A stretch of DNA of 39,037 nt from Verrucomicrobiota bacterium (GTDB taxonomy: Bacteria > Verrucomicrobiota > Verrucomicrobiia > Limisphaerales > Fontisphaeraceae): assembly GCA_037139415.1 (NCBI GenBank), contig JBAXGN010000059.1, forward strand, positions 1 through 39,037, given 5' to 3'. This document shows, in pieces, positions 23,539 through 33,433 of the stretch (the first letter of the stretch is position 1; each line of letters starts with the position of its first letter). The notes beneath the pieces are model-generated. The model did not search any database. It saw nothing but the letters and a program-made list of their open reading frames with translations, and was not told the DNA's origin. Made by a program: the position numbers and the translations under genes.

Positions 23539-24501
23539 ATGGAAACATCAGTTGTTCGCAGACAAAGCACAGCCCCCGCCATGGCGCTTGTTCTGGCTTC
23601 AAGCTTATGCGGTGCCTTGGTCACTCACGCTTATGATTTACCCGCCGTGAATCTTGGCGTTACCAGCTTCCTGGATGGCGGCCCGCCGGCCGGGCCGGGT
23701 TTTTATTTTACCGAATACGGGCAGTATTACACCTCGCATCAACTCAATGATGCCCACGGGAAATCCATGGGGTTGCCGGGCGCCGACCTGGATGTCGGGG
23801 TCAGTCTGAGCCAGTTCATCTATCAATCGGATCAAAAAGTATTTTTGGACGGCAAATGGGGTATGGACGTGATTGTGCCGGTGGTCAGCGCCCACATCTC
23901 GTTTGACGCGCCCATCCCGTTGCGCGCCAATGGCACCGGCTTGGGTGACGTGGTGGTGGGTCCATTCATACAATGGGATCCCATTATGGGCAAGAATGGC
24001 CCGTTGTTTATGCATCGGATCGAGCTGCAATGCATCACGCCGACGGGCAAATATGATCGAAACTACGCGATCAATCCGGGCAGTGGTTATTTTTCGTTCA
24101 ATCCGTATTGGTCGGGCACGCTGTTTGTCACGCCCAAGTTCACCGTCTCCACGCGGGTGCATTACCTGTGGAATGACAGCACCACGGATCCCAACATCCC
24201 CGGTGCCACCAAGCTTCAAGCCGGGCAGGCGGTTCATTTGAACTTTGCCATGGATTATGAACTCATCGAGAAGCATCTGCGGGCGGGAGCAAACCTGTAC
24301 TATTTAAAGCAGTTCACGGATAGCCATGTGTATGGCGTCAACACCGCGGATCGCCGGGAGCGGGTGTTAGGCGTGGGTCCGGGAGCGATTTATAGCTTTA
24401 ACCAGAACAACCATCTCTTTCTCAACGCGTATTTTGAACCAGTGGCCGATAACCGCCCTGAAGGAATGCGTTTTGTGTTGCGTTACGTCCATCATTTCTA
24501 A
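23539..24501 (+). CDS. Outer-membrane beta-barrel protein, phenol-degradation MetA-like
   Basis: 320 residues with a signal peptide (AMALVLASSLCGALVTHAYD). The remainder is beta-rich with many aromatic residues and ends in an outer-membrane-type strand with C-terminal phenylalanine (FVLRYVHHF). Segments such as GPGFYFTEYGQYY, GTGLGDVVVGPFIQWDP, CITPTGKYDR and FTVSTRVHYLWNDST match the Phenol_MetA_deg/SphA-like transporter family, thought to form outer-membrane channels for hydrophobic compounds. The name derives from phenol catabolic operons and does not show a phenol role here. It is a single-gene unit: an intergenic region precedes it and a strong terminator follows. Confidence 0.82.
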   Translation: METSVVRRQSTAPAMALVLASSLCGALVTHAYDLPAVNLGVTSFLDGGPPAGPGFYFTEYGQYYTSHQLNDAHGKSMGLPGADLDVGVSLSQFIYQSDQKVFLDGKWGMDVIVPVVSAHISFDAPIPLRANGTGLGDVVVGPFIQWDPIMGKNGPLFMHRIELQCITPTGKYDRNYAINPGSGYFSFNPYWSGTLFVTPKFTVSTRVHYLWNDSTTDPNIPGATKLQAGQAVHLNFAMDYELIEKHLRAGANLYYLKQFTDSHVYGVNTADRRERVLGVGPGAIYSFNQNNHLFLNAYFEPVADNRPEGMRFVLRYVHHF

Positions 24502-24550
24502 GCCGAATAGGGACTCGTTGCGAAAGAACGCCAAAACCTAGTACAATTCA

Positions 24551-24590
24551 AAACCCCGTGGAAACACTCCATTTCCACGGGGTTTCGTTT
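24551..24590. terminator. Strong intrinsic terminator, probably bidirectional
   Basis: AAACCCCGTGGAAA (24551-24564) and TTTCCACGGGGTTT (24572-24585) form a perfect 14-bp stem with a 7-base loop, followed by CGTTTT. It lies 49 bp after the outer-membrane protein gene and 38 bp beyond the end of the convergent SGNH gene, so it can serve both. Confidence 0.9.
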
Positions 24591-24623
24591 TCGACCTTTG
24601 TGTTTAAAAAAACGGTCAGCCCG

Positions 24624-25955
24624 TTATTTTTTTCCGGTAAACCAGGGTTTCGCGGTTGGATCTGACGAGCAGAAGTTTAACAGCAGTTTGGCCACTTTGT
24701 CCCGGCCGGAGTTGCTGGGGTGGGTGCCGTCATTTCCGCAGTCCTCGCGCAGCCAGACCAAGCCATCGCTCTTGCGTGGGGTCACGCCATCCGTCCAAAG
24801 GTACGGGCCCCAAAGCAGCAACGGCACTTTGACCGCGCCTTTGGTTGGATTATAGTTCAGGGCGGCATCCTTCTTGATCTGGCTTTGGATGAGGTTGCGC
24901 ATCGCAAAGGCCCCTTCATAAGCGTATGGCTCGGGGTTCAGCCCGGTGGCGGCATTGCCCGCATAAATCCGGCTGGACAGGTAGGCAATACGGAGATTGG
25001 GATACCGCTTTTTGGCCAGTTCCAGCGACCCGGCGACCTGCCCCTGTAACTCCTCGACGTGTTTGGGAAATTCCCCGTATCGGGCAGGGGCGATCCGAGC
25101 CTGTTTGAGCCACACCACCTGCACTTGGTTAGGCGTGACGCCCGCCGCTTTCATCCGCTGTTCCGCTACGGTCCAAGCGTTGGCATCGTCATGATTCCAT
25201 CGCTCGGCATCCTGGCCGCCTTGCGCGCCATCTACCACTACCAGCAAGGGGGATTTCGCCGGATCTGCGTCTGCCATTTGCTTGAACCGGGAATATTCCA
25301 TCGTCGTATTGGACATGCCCATGGAGAGCAGGACTATTTTGCCTTCGGGCGAGGGCTTGCCCTCGGCATCCAAAGGGACGATTTTTTGCACTTCAGCCAT
25401 GGCCGCCTGCAAATGCAGGGCGGGTGGCTGGTTTTTGCCACCCCCATACAACCCGCCATCCTGATCTTTGTATTTCTCTTGGGCGGACATCTGGTCCAGC
25501 GGAATCAGGCCGGTGGATTCGCGTGGTGGCGGTGCGGCGGGAGCGCTCTTGCCTTGGCCCTGTCCTTGCCTGCCCTGCCCATACTTTTCGCGCATCTGCT
25601 TGAGGTAGGCTTGTTCCTCTTCGGTCAGGGTTTGGCCGCCGTTTTGTTTCTGCATCAATTCGCGCGCGCGCTGCATCTCGGCAGGCGTGGGCATGGCGTT
25701 CGGACGCTGTTCGCCCGGCTGGTTCGGATCCCGCTTTGCCCGCTCTGCCTTGGCGCGGTCCAGATAATTCTGATCTGCGTCGGAAAGTTTCTCGCCTTGT
25801 TGCGATTTTTGGTAAAGGTCTCGGGCGCGATTCCAGTCAATGGCCTCCTGGTTGTCAGCCCCCCGCAGGTTTGAATTAAGGCTGAGGCAGACGAATGCCA
25901 TGGTGCTGGCGCTTAGCAGATACCGGCCAAGCCGAAACGCGATTTGATTGGTCAT
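24624..25955 (-). CDS. Exported SGNH/GDSL-hydrolase-like protein with N-terminal repeats
   Basis: 443 residues with an export signal (LLSASTMAFVCLSLNSNLRGA). Residues 38-115 hold two copies of a short helical unit: LYQKSQQGEKLSDADQNYLD and LMQKQNGGQTLTEEEQAYLK. A Gln/Gly-rich linker (KYGQGRQGQGQGKSAPAAPP) leads to the catalytic-like domain, with KIVLLSMGMSNTTME (block I serine region), VVVDGAQGGQDAERW and DGTHPSNSGRDKVAKLL (block V Asp-x-x-His). The domain resembles esterases of the SGNH superfamily; sugar deacetylation is plausible but not shown. It is last in a minus-strand series pyrH, lyase, uvrA, this gene, separated from uvrA by 66 bp. Confidence 0.75.
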   Translation of the reverse strand: MTNQIAFRLGRYLLSASTMAFVCLSLNSNLRGADNQEAIDWNRARDLYQKSQQGEKLSDADQNYLDRAKAERAKRDPNQPGEQRPNAMPTPAEMQRARELMQKQNGGQTLTEEEQAYLKQMREKYGQGRQGQGQGKSAPAAPPPRESTGLIPLDQMSAQEKYKDQDGGLYGGGKNQPPALHLQAAMAEVQKIVPLDAEGKPSPEGKIVLLSMGMSNTTMEYSRFKQMADADPAKSPLLVVVDGAQGGQDAERWNHDDANAWTVAEQRMKAAGVTPNQVQVVWLKQARIAPARYGEFPKHVEELQGQVAGSLELAKKRYPNLRIAYLSSRIYAGNAATGLNPEPYAYEGAFAMRNLIQSQIKKDAALNYNPTKGAVKVPLLLWGPYLWTDGVTPRKSDGLVWLREDCGNDGTHPSNSGRDKVAKLLLNFCSSDPTAKPWFTGKK

Positions 25956-26021
25956 GGTTCAATTTGAGACGCTTATCGCCGGCGGTTGGTTACAAGGTTT
26001 AAGTCGCGAGGTTGAAGTGGG

Positions 26022-29000
26022 TCAATCATTCATCATTTCCCGCAACGCCTGGCCGGTGTGACTGGCCGCGCAACCCATCACCGTTTCTGGCGTGCCGCAG
26101 GCGACCAGTCGGCCTCCTTCATCACCCGCTTCCGGCCCCAGGTCAATCAACCAATCCGCAGATTTCATGACTTCCAGGTGATGCTCGATGACCACGAGCG
26201 AGTGACCGCCATCCACCAGCTTTTGGAACACCTGCAGCAACACCCGCACATCCTCAAAATGCAGACCGGTGGTCGGTTCATCGAAGAGGAACAGGGTGGG
26301 TTTGGCTGCCCGCGTTTCCGCGCGGGCGAACTCCGCCAGATAACTGACCAGTTTGAGCCGCTGGCTTTCTCCGCCCGACAGCGTGTTGATGGGCTGGCCC
26401 AAGCGCAGATAACCCAATCCCACTTCGCGCAAATACTCCAACGCCGTCAGGGCGCGCCGGGCAGGTTTGGATTCCGCAAAGCCACTCAGGAAGACCACCG
26501 TTTCATCCACCGTTGCCTCCAGTAAATCACCGATGCTCCAGGTTTTACCGCCGGGCGCGGGAATTTTTACGTCCAACACATGCGGCCGGTACCGCCGCCC
26601 CTGGCAATCCGGACAGCGGATGAACACATCGCTCAGAAACTGCATTTCGATTTTCTCGAAACCCGCGCCACGGCAGCGCGCGCATTGTCCTTGTTCCGAG
26701 TTGAAGCTGAATGCGCTGGCTCCCATGCCGCGTTGACGGGCGGCGTCCGTTTGTGCAAACAACTCGCGCAAATCATCAAAGGCGCCGATGTACACGGCTG
26801 GATTCGAGCGCGGCGTGCGGCCCAACGGCGATTGGTCCACCAACACGGCGCGGCCCAAATGTTCACCGCCGGAAATCCGGGCCAGCCCGGCGGCTTCACC
26901 ACCCTCTTGGGTATCCTCCTGCGATTCCTCGCCGCCGGGCGCGGGCGATGCCACCGCCCCCGCGTCTTCCGGTCGTAACATGTCCAGCAAGCGTGGCAAA
27001 AGCACTTCGCGGACCAATGTGGTTTTGCCCGAACCACTGACCCCCGTGATGACCACGAATCGGCTTAAGGGAATATCCACCGCCAGATCCCGCAAGTTGT
27101 GGCACGTGGCCCGCTGAATGGACAAGTGCGGGGTGGCGGCATCCACCGGACGCCGTGTCGGTACCGGGATTTGCTTTTTCCCCGCCAGGTATTGTCCGGT
27201 CAGCGAACGGTTGGACTTCAGAATGGCCGCGTAAGTTCCCTGAAAAACCACTTCACCGCCGCTTTCTCCGTGCCCCGGTCCCAGATCCACAATCTGGTCT
27301 GCCGCGCGCATGACGCTGGCTTCATGCTCGACCACCACCACGGTGTTACCCGTATCGCGCAACCGTTCGAGCAAACGCACCAAGCGCCCCGTATCGCGCG
27401 GGTGCAACCCCACGCTGGGTTCATCCAGCACAAACAGGGTGTTCACCAAGCGCGTGCCGAGACAGGTGGTCAGGTTCACCCGCTCGGTTTCCCCACCGGA
27501 CAGAGTACGGGTGGGCCGGTCCAGGGTAAGGTAGCCCAGCCCCACATCCACCAGATAGCCAATCCGGGCACGAACTTCCTCCAGCACCAATTGCAACGGG
27601 TCGCGCTTTTCCAATGGATGCCGGGCGATCAACTGTTCCATCACCTGCAACGCGTCTCGCAATGGCAGACGATAAAAATCCGAAAGCGTAAGGCCCGCCT
27701 CAGTCCCCTTCGCAACCAACCCGTTATCCCGGCCGTTACCCGGCATAATCATGGGCAGCCGGTACCAGAGCGCCTCGGGTTTAAGACGCGCGCCCCGGCA
27801 TTCCGGGCACGTGGTATAAACCCGGTAACGGGAGAGCAGCACTCGCACATGCATCTTATAGGTTTTGGATTCCAGCCAGCGAAAGTAGCCCTTCACCCCA
27901 TACCAGGCGTTGGGCCACTCATGGTCGCGATCTTTTCCATAACCGGGATCGCCACTAATTACCCAATCCTGCCAGTGCGGCTCCAAGTCACAAAACGGCA
28001 CATTCACGGGCGCGCCTCGTTTGCGGCAAAAATCCATCAAATCCTCCTGACACTCCGCACTCATGCCGCTTTGCCATGGCTTGATGACTCCGCCCGCCAG
28101 TGTCTTGGTGCGATCCGGGATTGCCAAATTATAATCCACCGTGATCAGGCGTCCAAAACCTTTGCAGGCCGGACAAGCGCCAAGGGGATGATTAAAGCTG
28201 AACAGCGCCGGAGAAGGATCGCGATACTCAATATCACAGGCCGCACAGTGCAAATGCCGCGAGAACGACCACCCGCGCGCCGTTTCCACCATGTCCGCAG
28301 CCGCACCAGCAGATGCCAGAATATGTACCGTCAGCTTGCCTTTGCCAAAATGATACGCCTGTTCGCACGCCTCAACCAACCGCGCGCGATTACCGGCCGA
28401 CAACCGCAGACGATCCTGAATAACCGTCAAAACCCCAGGCTTCTGCCCGGCCAGATGGGTGGCGGCCTCCTCCAGCCGGATGGTCCGCCCCGCGTGCAAC
28501 AAACGCTGATACCCCTGCTTACTGATTAGCGCCAGCGAATCCTCCAAAGACAACTTTTCCGCGAGCGGCAGGGTAAAGGTAATCAGCGCTTCCTGGCCCA
28601 GCGCGCTGGCCGAAACGGTTTTCCAGATTTGTTGAGGAGCTTCTTTGCGCACGAGTTCTCCGCATTGATGGCAGTGCAACCGGGCCACCTGCGGCCAGAG
28701 TAATTTAAGGTAATCGCAAATCTCGGTCATGGTGCCAACCGTCGAGCGCGTGGTGCGCACCGTGTTGCGTTGCGCGATGGCAATGGCGGGGGGGATGCCC
28801 TCGATGCTATCCACCGCCGGCTTATCCATTCGGTCAAAAAACTGGCGCGCATAGGGCGAAAACGTCTCGATGTAACGGCGCTGCCCCTCGGCAAACAGCG
28901 TATCAAAGGCAAGCGAACTCTTGCCCGATCCGCTCAGGCCGGTCACCACAATGAGCCGGCCCGTCGGCAGATCGAGATCGAAATGCTTGAGATTATTTTG

Positions 29001-29048
29001 CCGGACGCCACGCAGTCGGATGACGGCTCCAGCAGATGTCTTCGCCAT
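26022..29048 (-). CDS. uvrA: Excinuclease ABC subunit A
   Basis: 1008 residues, longer than the roughly 940 of E. coli UvrA. The first ATPase has GLSGSGKSS (residues 37-45), with zinc modules CHQC and CAAC...CPAC; the signature LSGGETERVNL and LFVLDEPSVGLHP follow. The second has GVSGSGKTT near residue 670, zinc motif CARC...CPDC, LSGGESQRLKL and LFLFDEPTTGLH. UvrA scans DNA for damage and loads UvrB in nucleotide excision repair. The N-terminal segment TFSPYARQFFDRMDKP with IAIAQRNTVRTTRSTVG differs from E. coli (SLSAYARQFL, ISIEQKST). This suggests a divergent branch, and the cell may also have a canonical UvrA. An acidic insertion (GGEESQEDTQEGGEAAG) follows the second Walker A. Confidence 0.93.
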   Translation of the reverse strand: MAKTSAGAVIRLRGVRQNNLKHFDLDLPTGRLIVVTGLSGSGKSSLAFDTLFAEGQRRYIETFSPYARQFFDRMDKPAVDSIEGIPPAIAIAQRNTVRTTRSTVGTMTEICDYLKLLWPQVARLHCHQCGELVRKEAPQQIWKTVSASALGQEALITFTLPLAEKLSLEDSLALISKQGYQRLLHAGRTIRLEEAATHLAGQKPGVLTVIQDRLRLSAGNRARLVEACEQAYHFGKGKLTVHILASAGAAADMVETARGWSFSRHLHCAACDIEYRDPSPALFSFNHPLGACPACKGFGRLITVDYNLAIPDRTKTLAGGVIKPWQSGMSAECQEDLMDFCRKRGAPVNVPFCDLEPHWQDWVISGDPGYGKDRDHEWPNAWYGVKGYFRWLESKTYKMHVRVLLSRYRVYTTCPECRGARLKPEALWYRLPMIMPGNGRDNGLVAKGTEAGLTLSDFYRLPLRDALQVMEQLIARHPLEKRDPLQLVLEEVRARIGYLVDVGLGYLTLDRPTRTLSGGETERVNLTTCLGTRLVNTLFVLDEPSVGLHPRDTGRLVRLLERLRDTGNTVVVVEHEASVMRAADQIVDLGPGHGESGGEVVFQGTYAAILKSNRSLTGQYLAGKKQIPVPTRRPVDAATPHLSIQRATCHNLRDLAVDIPLSRFVVITGVSGSGKTTLVREVLLPRLLDMLRPEDAGAVASPAPGGEESQEDTQEGGEAAGLARISGGEHLGRAVLVDQSPLGRTPRSNPAVYIGAFDDLRELFAQTDAARQRGMGASAFSFNSEQGQCARCRGAGFEKIEMQFLSDVFIRCPDCQGRRYRPHVLDVKIPAPGGKTWSIGDLLEATVDETVVFLSGFAESKPARRALTALEYLREVGLGYLRLGQPINTLSGGESQRLKLVSYLAEFARAETRAAKPTLFLFDEPTTGLHFEDVRVLLQVFQKLVDGGHSLVVIEHHLEVMKSADWLIDLGPEAGDEGGRLVACGTPETVMGCAASHTGQALREMMND

Positions 29049-29087
29049 GGGATGGAATGTATGGCCTGTCGCTCCCTTGTCAAACTT

Positions 29088-30601
29088 TCAGGGATTGAGA
29101 GTTCCCCGCCGTCGTGCCAGTTGTGCTTCATACAAATTCTTCGGCTGAAGCTGAGCCGGCTGGATGTTCTCGTGCCACTTCCCGGCTTTATCGGTGACTG
29201 AAGGCTGGTCCGATTGCACGCCCACCAGGTTCATCGAAGGCGGGCCAAACACACTCGGCGGATAGACCAGCGCTTTTTTTGCCCGCAGGTTCCAGAAGGT
29301 CTCACGAGCCCCGGAGTGTTTGCCCAAATCGGCCCCGCCACCGCACATCCAAGGGCGGGTTCCCGCCCCCACGTCAATATCCGTAAACAGATTCTCGTAG
29401 GGCGCGCGTTTGTGATGATCAAAACAAAGGTCCACCCCTTGGCCGCAGGAACACACATTGCCGGCACCATGACTGACACTGATATCATGGATGAATTTCT
29501 GGCGGTAATCAAAATGGGTGAACAGATTGTCCCCGTCGCCCAAATAAATACCGTGATGCCCCACGTAACCAGCGCGATCCGCCTTGCGATGGGATTCATA
29601 GACCACGCCATCCACCGTGTTAAATCGGCCACTGATGAACAGGCCGCTATCCGCGTTGACAATCCGGATGTTCCGCACCCAACAGTTGATGACGCCGCCC
29701 AGAGAGATGGGATTATACCCCAGTTCGGTGAAATGCCCCAGATAATCCGTTACCGGAAACTCAAAACATAGATTCTCAATGCCACACTCGGAAACGGTAG
29801 GGATGAAACTGAGCACTTCCGGTTTCCAGATGGCCTTCAGATCCGCCCGCAGCGGTCGTTCCAATTGCAGCGCGCCACCCTTGATTCCTTTGATCCGCGT
29901 CACCAGCGCCGCCCGCGTGTTCCCCTTGATTTTGCTGAGATTGCCGGGATCGTTGGAATACAGGTGGGTGGCCAGGGAATTGTCCGGCGTATCCCGCTCG
30001 GCGATCATCACCCATTGGCCATTCGTGAACCCTGCCGTGCTGGAAACCTGAATCAGTGTGTCGCCCCGCCTGGCTTCGGCGGTGACGGTCGCCAGCATTT
30101 TGCTGCGCGGATCGCCCCGCAAGGACAGAAAACCGCCGGACCACGAGTAGTTTGAAGTCGGACGCCCTCCAGTGTTCATCCCCATGTTGGGTTTGATTTT
30201 CTCCAGCGGGATGGGACAAAACAGTACCGTATTTTTTGGGTCCGCCCCCCGCAGTACCAGGTTGGGCTTCCGGATCTCGATGATCTGCGTGATTTTGTAG
30301 CGGCCAGCGGGAATTTCAATCGCCCCGCTTTCCACCTTCGCAATGGCATTCAAAAAGGCCTGCGTGTCATCCTGAATTCCGTCGCCTTTGGCGCCGAAGC
30401 TTTTTATGCTGACGCCTGGCGGGATGGTTGGGATCGGCGCTTCGCCGCAATGGTATCCGGCATACGAGAAATCCGGCAATCGGCTGGTCGGCGACCACTT
30501 TTCACCCTTGTCACCCCAAAGTTCAGAAACGGCGGCAGGCGCGCTGACGCCTGGCAGGAGCAAAGCGCAAACCAGAGCCGCGTGCCAGTTTCGGATTATC
30601 A

Positions 30602-30602
<1 letters not shown>
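29088..30602 (-). CDS. Secreted right-handed beta-helix protein, pectate-lyase-superfamily-like
   Basis: 504 residues with a signal peptide (ALVCALLLPGVSAPAA) and the opening WSPTSRLPDFSYAGYHCGE often seen before beta-helix polysaccharide lyases. The helix starts with VSIKSFGAKGDGIQDDTQAF, the pectate-lyase-superfamily motif, and continues in short parallel strands (SGAIEIPAGRYKITQIIEI, CGIENLCFEF, CWVRNIRIVNADSGLFI, HHGIYLGDGDNLFTHFDY). It probably cleaves an acidic polysaccharide outside the cytoplasm; catalytic residues cannot be assigned. Its ATG shares one base with the stop of pyrH (TGATG), so it is probably translated by coupling. uvrA follows 39 bp later. Confidence 0.82.
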
Positions 30603-31881
<1,279 letters not shown>

Positions 31882-33408
31882 ATGTTAGCCAGGGTTTGTT
31901 CAGCGGCGGTCAATGGCATTGAGGCCTACCCGGTTGAGGTTGAGGTCAACGAAGGCCATGGTGACACGATGACGGTGATTGTCGGGCTGCCCGATGCGGC
32001 AGTGCGCGAATCCCGTGATCGGGTGAATACGGCGATTGGTAATGCCGGCTTCAAATATCCGCTGGGCCGGGTGACCATCAACCTCGCTCCGGCGGATGTT
32101 AAAAAGGAAGGGCCCAGTTTTGATCTGCCCATCGCGGTGGGCATTTTGGCCGCCAGCGATCAACTGCAAACGGACCAACTGGACAATTTTGCCATGGTGG
32201 GTGAGTTGGCGTTGACTGGGGCAGTGCGGCCCGTCAAGGGTGTGTTGCCGATTGCCCTCCGGGCCCGTTCGGAAGGCAAGGCGGGGCTGTTGGTGCCGCC
32301 GGAGAATGCGGCGGAGGCGGCGGTCGTCCAGGGATTACTGGTGATTCCGGTGCGCAATTTGCGCGAGGCCGTCGCGTTTCTGGAAGGCGAGGTCAAACTC
32401 AGTCCCACCACCGTTGATTTGGGCAGCCTGTTTGATCAGGCGCCGGAGGACGAATTGGATTTTGCCGAGGTGAAGGGACAGGAATCGGTGAAGCGCGCCT
32501 TGGAAATCGCCGCCGCCGGAATGCACAATGTTCTGCTGGTCGGCCCGCCCGGCACTGGAAAATCCATGCTGGCCAAACGGCTGCCCACGATTTTGCCGCC
32601 GCTGACACTGGATGAAGCCCTGGAAACCACCAAAATTCACAGCATCGTCGGGTTGTTGTCCCCCGGCCAGGCGCTGGTGACCCGGCGTCCCTATCGCAGC
32701 CCGCATCATACCGCCAGCGACGCCGGGCTGCTGGGCGGTAATATCAATCCCACCCCCGGTGAAATTTCCCTGGCGCATAATGGTGTGCTGTTTCTCGATG
32801 AACTGCCCGAGTTCAAACGCAGCGTACTGGAGACTATGCGCCAGCCGTTGGAGGATGGCAAAGTCACCATTTCCCGCGCCGCCGGCACCATGACGTTCCC
32901 CTCGCAGTTCATGCTGGTGGCGGCCATGAATCCCACGCCGGACGGCAAGATGCCGCATGAATCCAAAAACACCCAGCGCGAGATTCAAAATTACCTGGGC
33001 CGCATTTCCGGGCCGTTGCTGGACCGCATTGACCTGCATGTCGAAGTGCCCTCGGTGAAATTCCGCGAAATCACTTCCGAGCGCGCCAGCGAAACCTCCG
33101 CGCAAATCCGGGGCCGCGTGCTGGCCGCCCGCCGGCGGCAACTCGAGCGGTTCAAGGGGCGCAAACAGGTGAATTGCAATGCCCGCATGGGCCCACGGGA
33201 ATTGAAGCAATGGTGCGAATTGGATGAGCCGACCCTGGATTTGCTGAAAATGGCCATGTCCGACAAAAACCTTAGCGCCCGGGCGTACGACCGCATCCTC
33301 AAAGTCGCCCGCACCATTGCCGACCTGGAGGGCGCGGACCGCCTTTCCATCGGGCACATCTCCGAGGCGGTCGGCTTCCGGTCGCTCGACCGCCAGTTAT
33401 GGGGCTGA
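31882..33408 (+). CDS. YifB/ComM-family AAA+ ATPase (Mg-chelatase-like)
   Basis: 508 residues from the ATG at 31882, which gives the typical start MLARVCSAAVNGIEAYPVEV; the longer frame from 31822 has no support. The N-terminal Lon-like domain (GLPDAAVRESRDRVNTAI, GRVTINLAPADVKKEGPSFD) precedes the AAA+ core. This has Walker A GPPGTGKSMLAKR, Walker B VLFLDELPEFKR and the sensor region LVAAMNPTP. The C-terminal helical lid ends RTIADLEGADRLSIGHI. ComM is a hexameric helicase that extends heteroduplex during natural transformation in competent bacteria. The family is also widespread in bacteria not known to be competent. Convergent with the DAHP synthase gene. Confidence 0.94.
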   Translation: MLARVCSAAVNGIEAYPVEVEVNEGHGDTMTVIVGLPDAAVRESRDRVNTAIGNAGFKYPLGRVTINLAPADVKKEGPSFDLPIAVGILAASDQLQTDQLDNFAMVGELALTGAVRPVKGVLPIALRARSEGKAGLLVPPENAAEAAVVQGLLVIPVRNLREAVAFLEGEVKLSPTTVDLGSLFDQAPEDELDFAEVKGQESVKRALEIAAAGMHNVLLVGPPGTGKSMLAKRLPTILPPLTLDEALETTKIHSIVGLLSPGQALVTRRPYRSPHHTASDAGLLGGNINPTPGEISLAHNGVLFLDELPEFKRSVLETMRQPLEDGKVTISRAAGTMTFPSQFMLVAAMNPTPDGKMPHESKNTQREIQNYLGRISGPLLDRIDLHVEVPSVKFREITSERASETSAQIRGRVLAARRRQLERFKGRKQVNCNARMGPRELKQWCELDEPTLDLLKMAMSDKNLSARAYDRILKVARTIADLEGADRLSIGHISEAVGFRSLDRQLWG

Positions 33409-33410
33409 TG

Positions 33411-33433
33411 CGAAAGTAAAGGGATTACTTTCG
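33411..33433. terminator. Hairpin between convergent ComM-like and DAHP synthase genes
   Basis: CGAAAGTAA (33411-33419) and TTACTTTCG (33425-33433) form a perfect 9-bp stem with a 5-base loop. The right arm contains the stop codon of the DAHP synthase gene. The position between convergent genes fits a shared terminator, but neither side has a T-run. Confidence 0.5.

Noticed and set aside
27099-28529. 476-codon plus-strand frame opposite uvrA
   Set aside because: Antisense shadow of a well-conserved UvrA; composition dominated by His, Gln, Arg and Pro.
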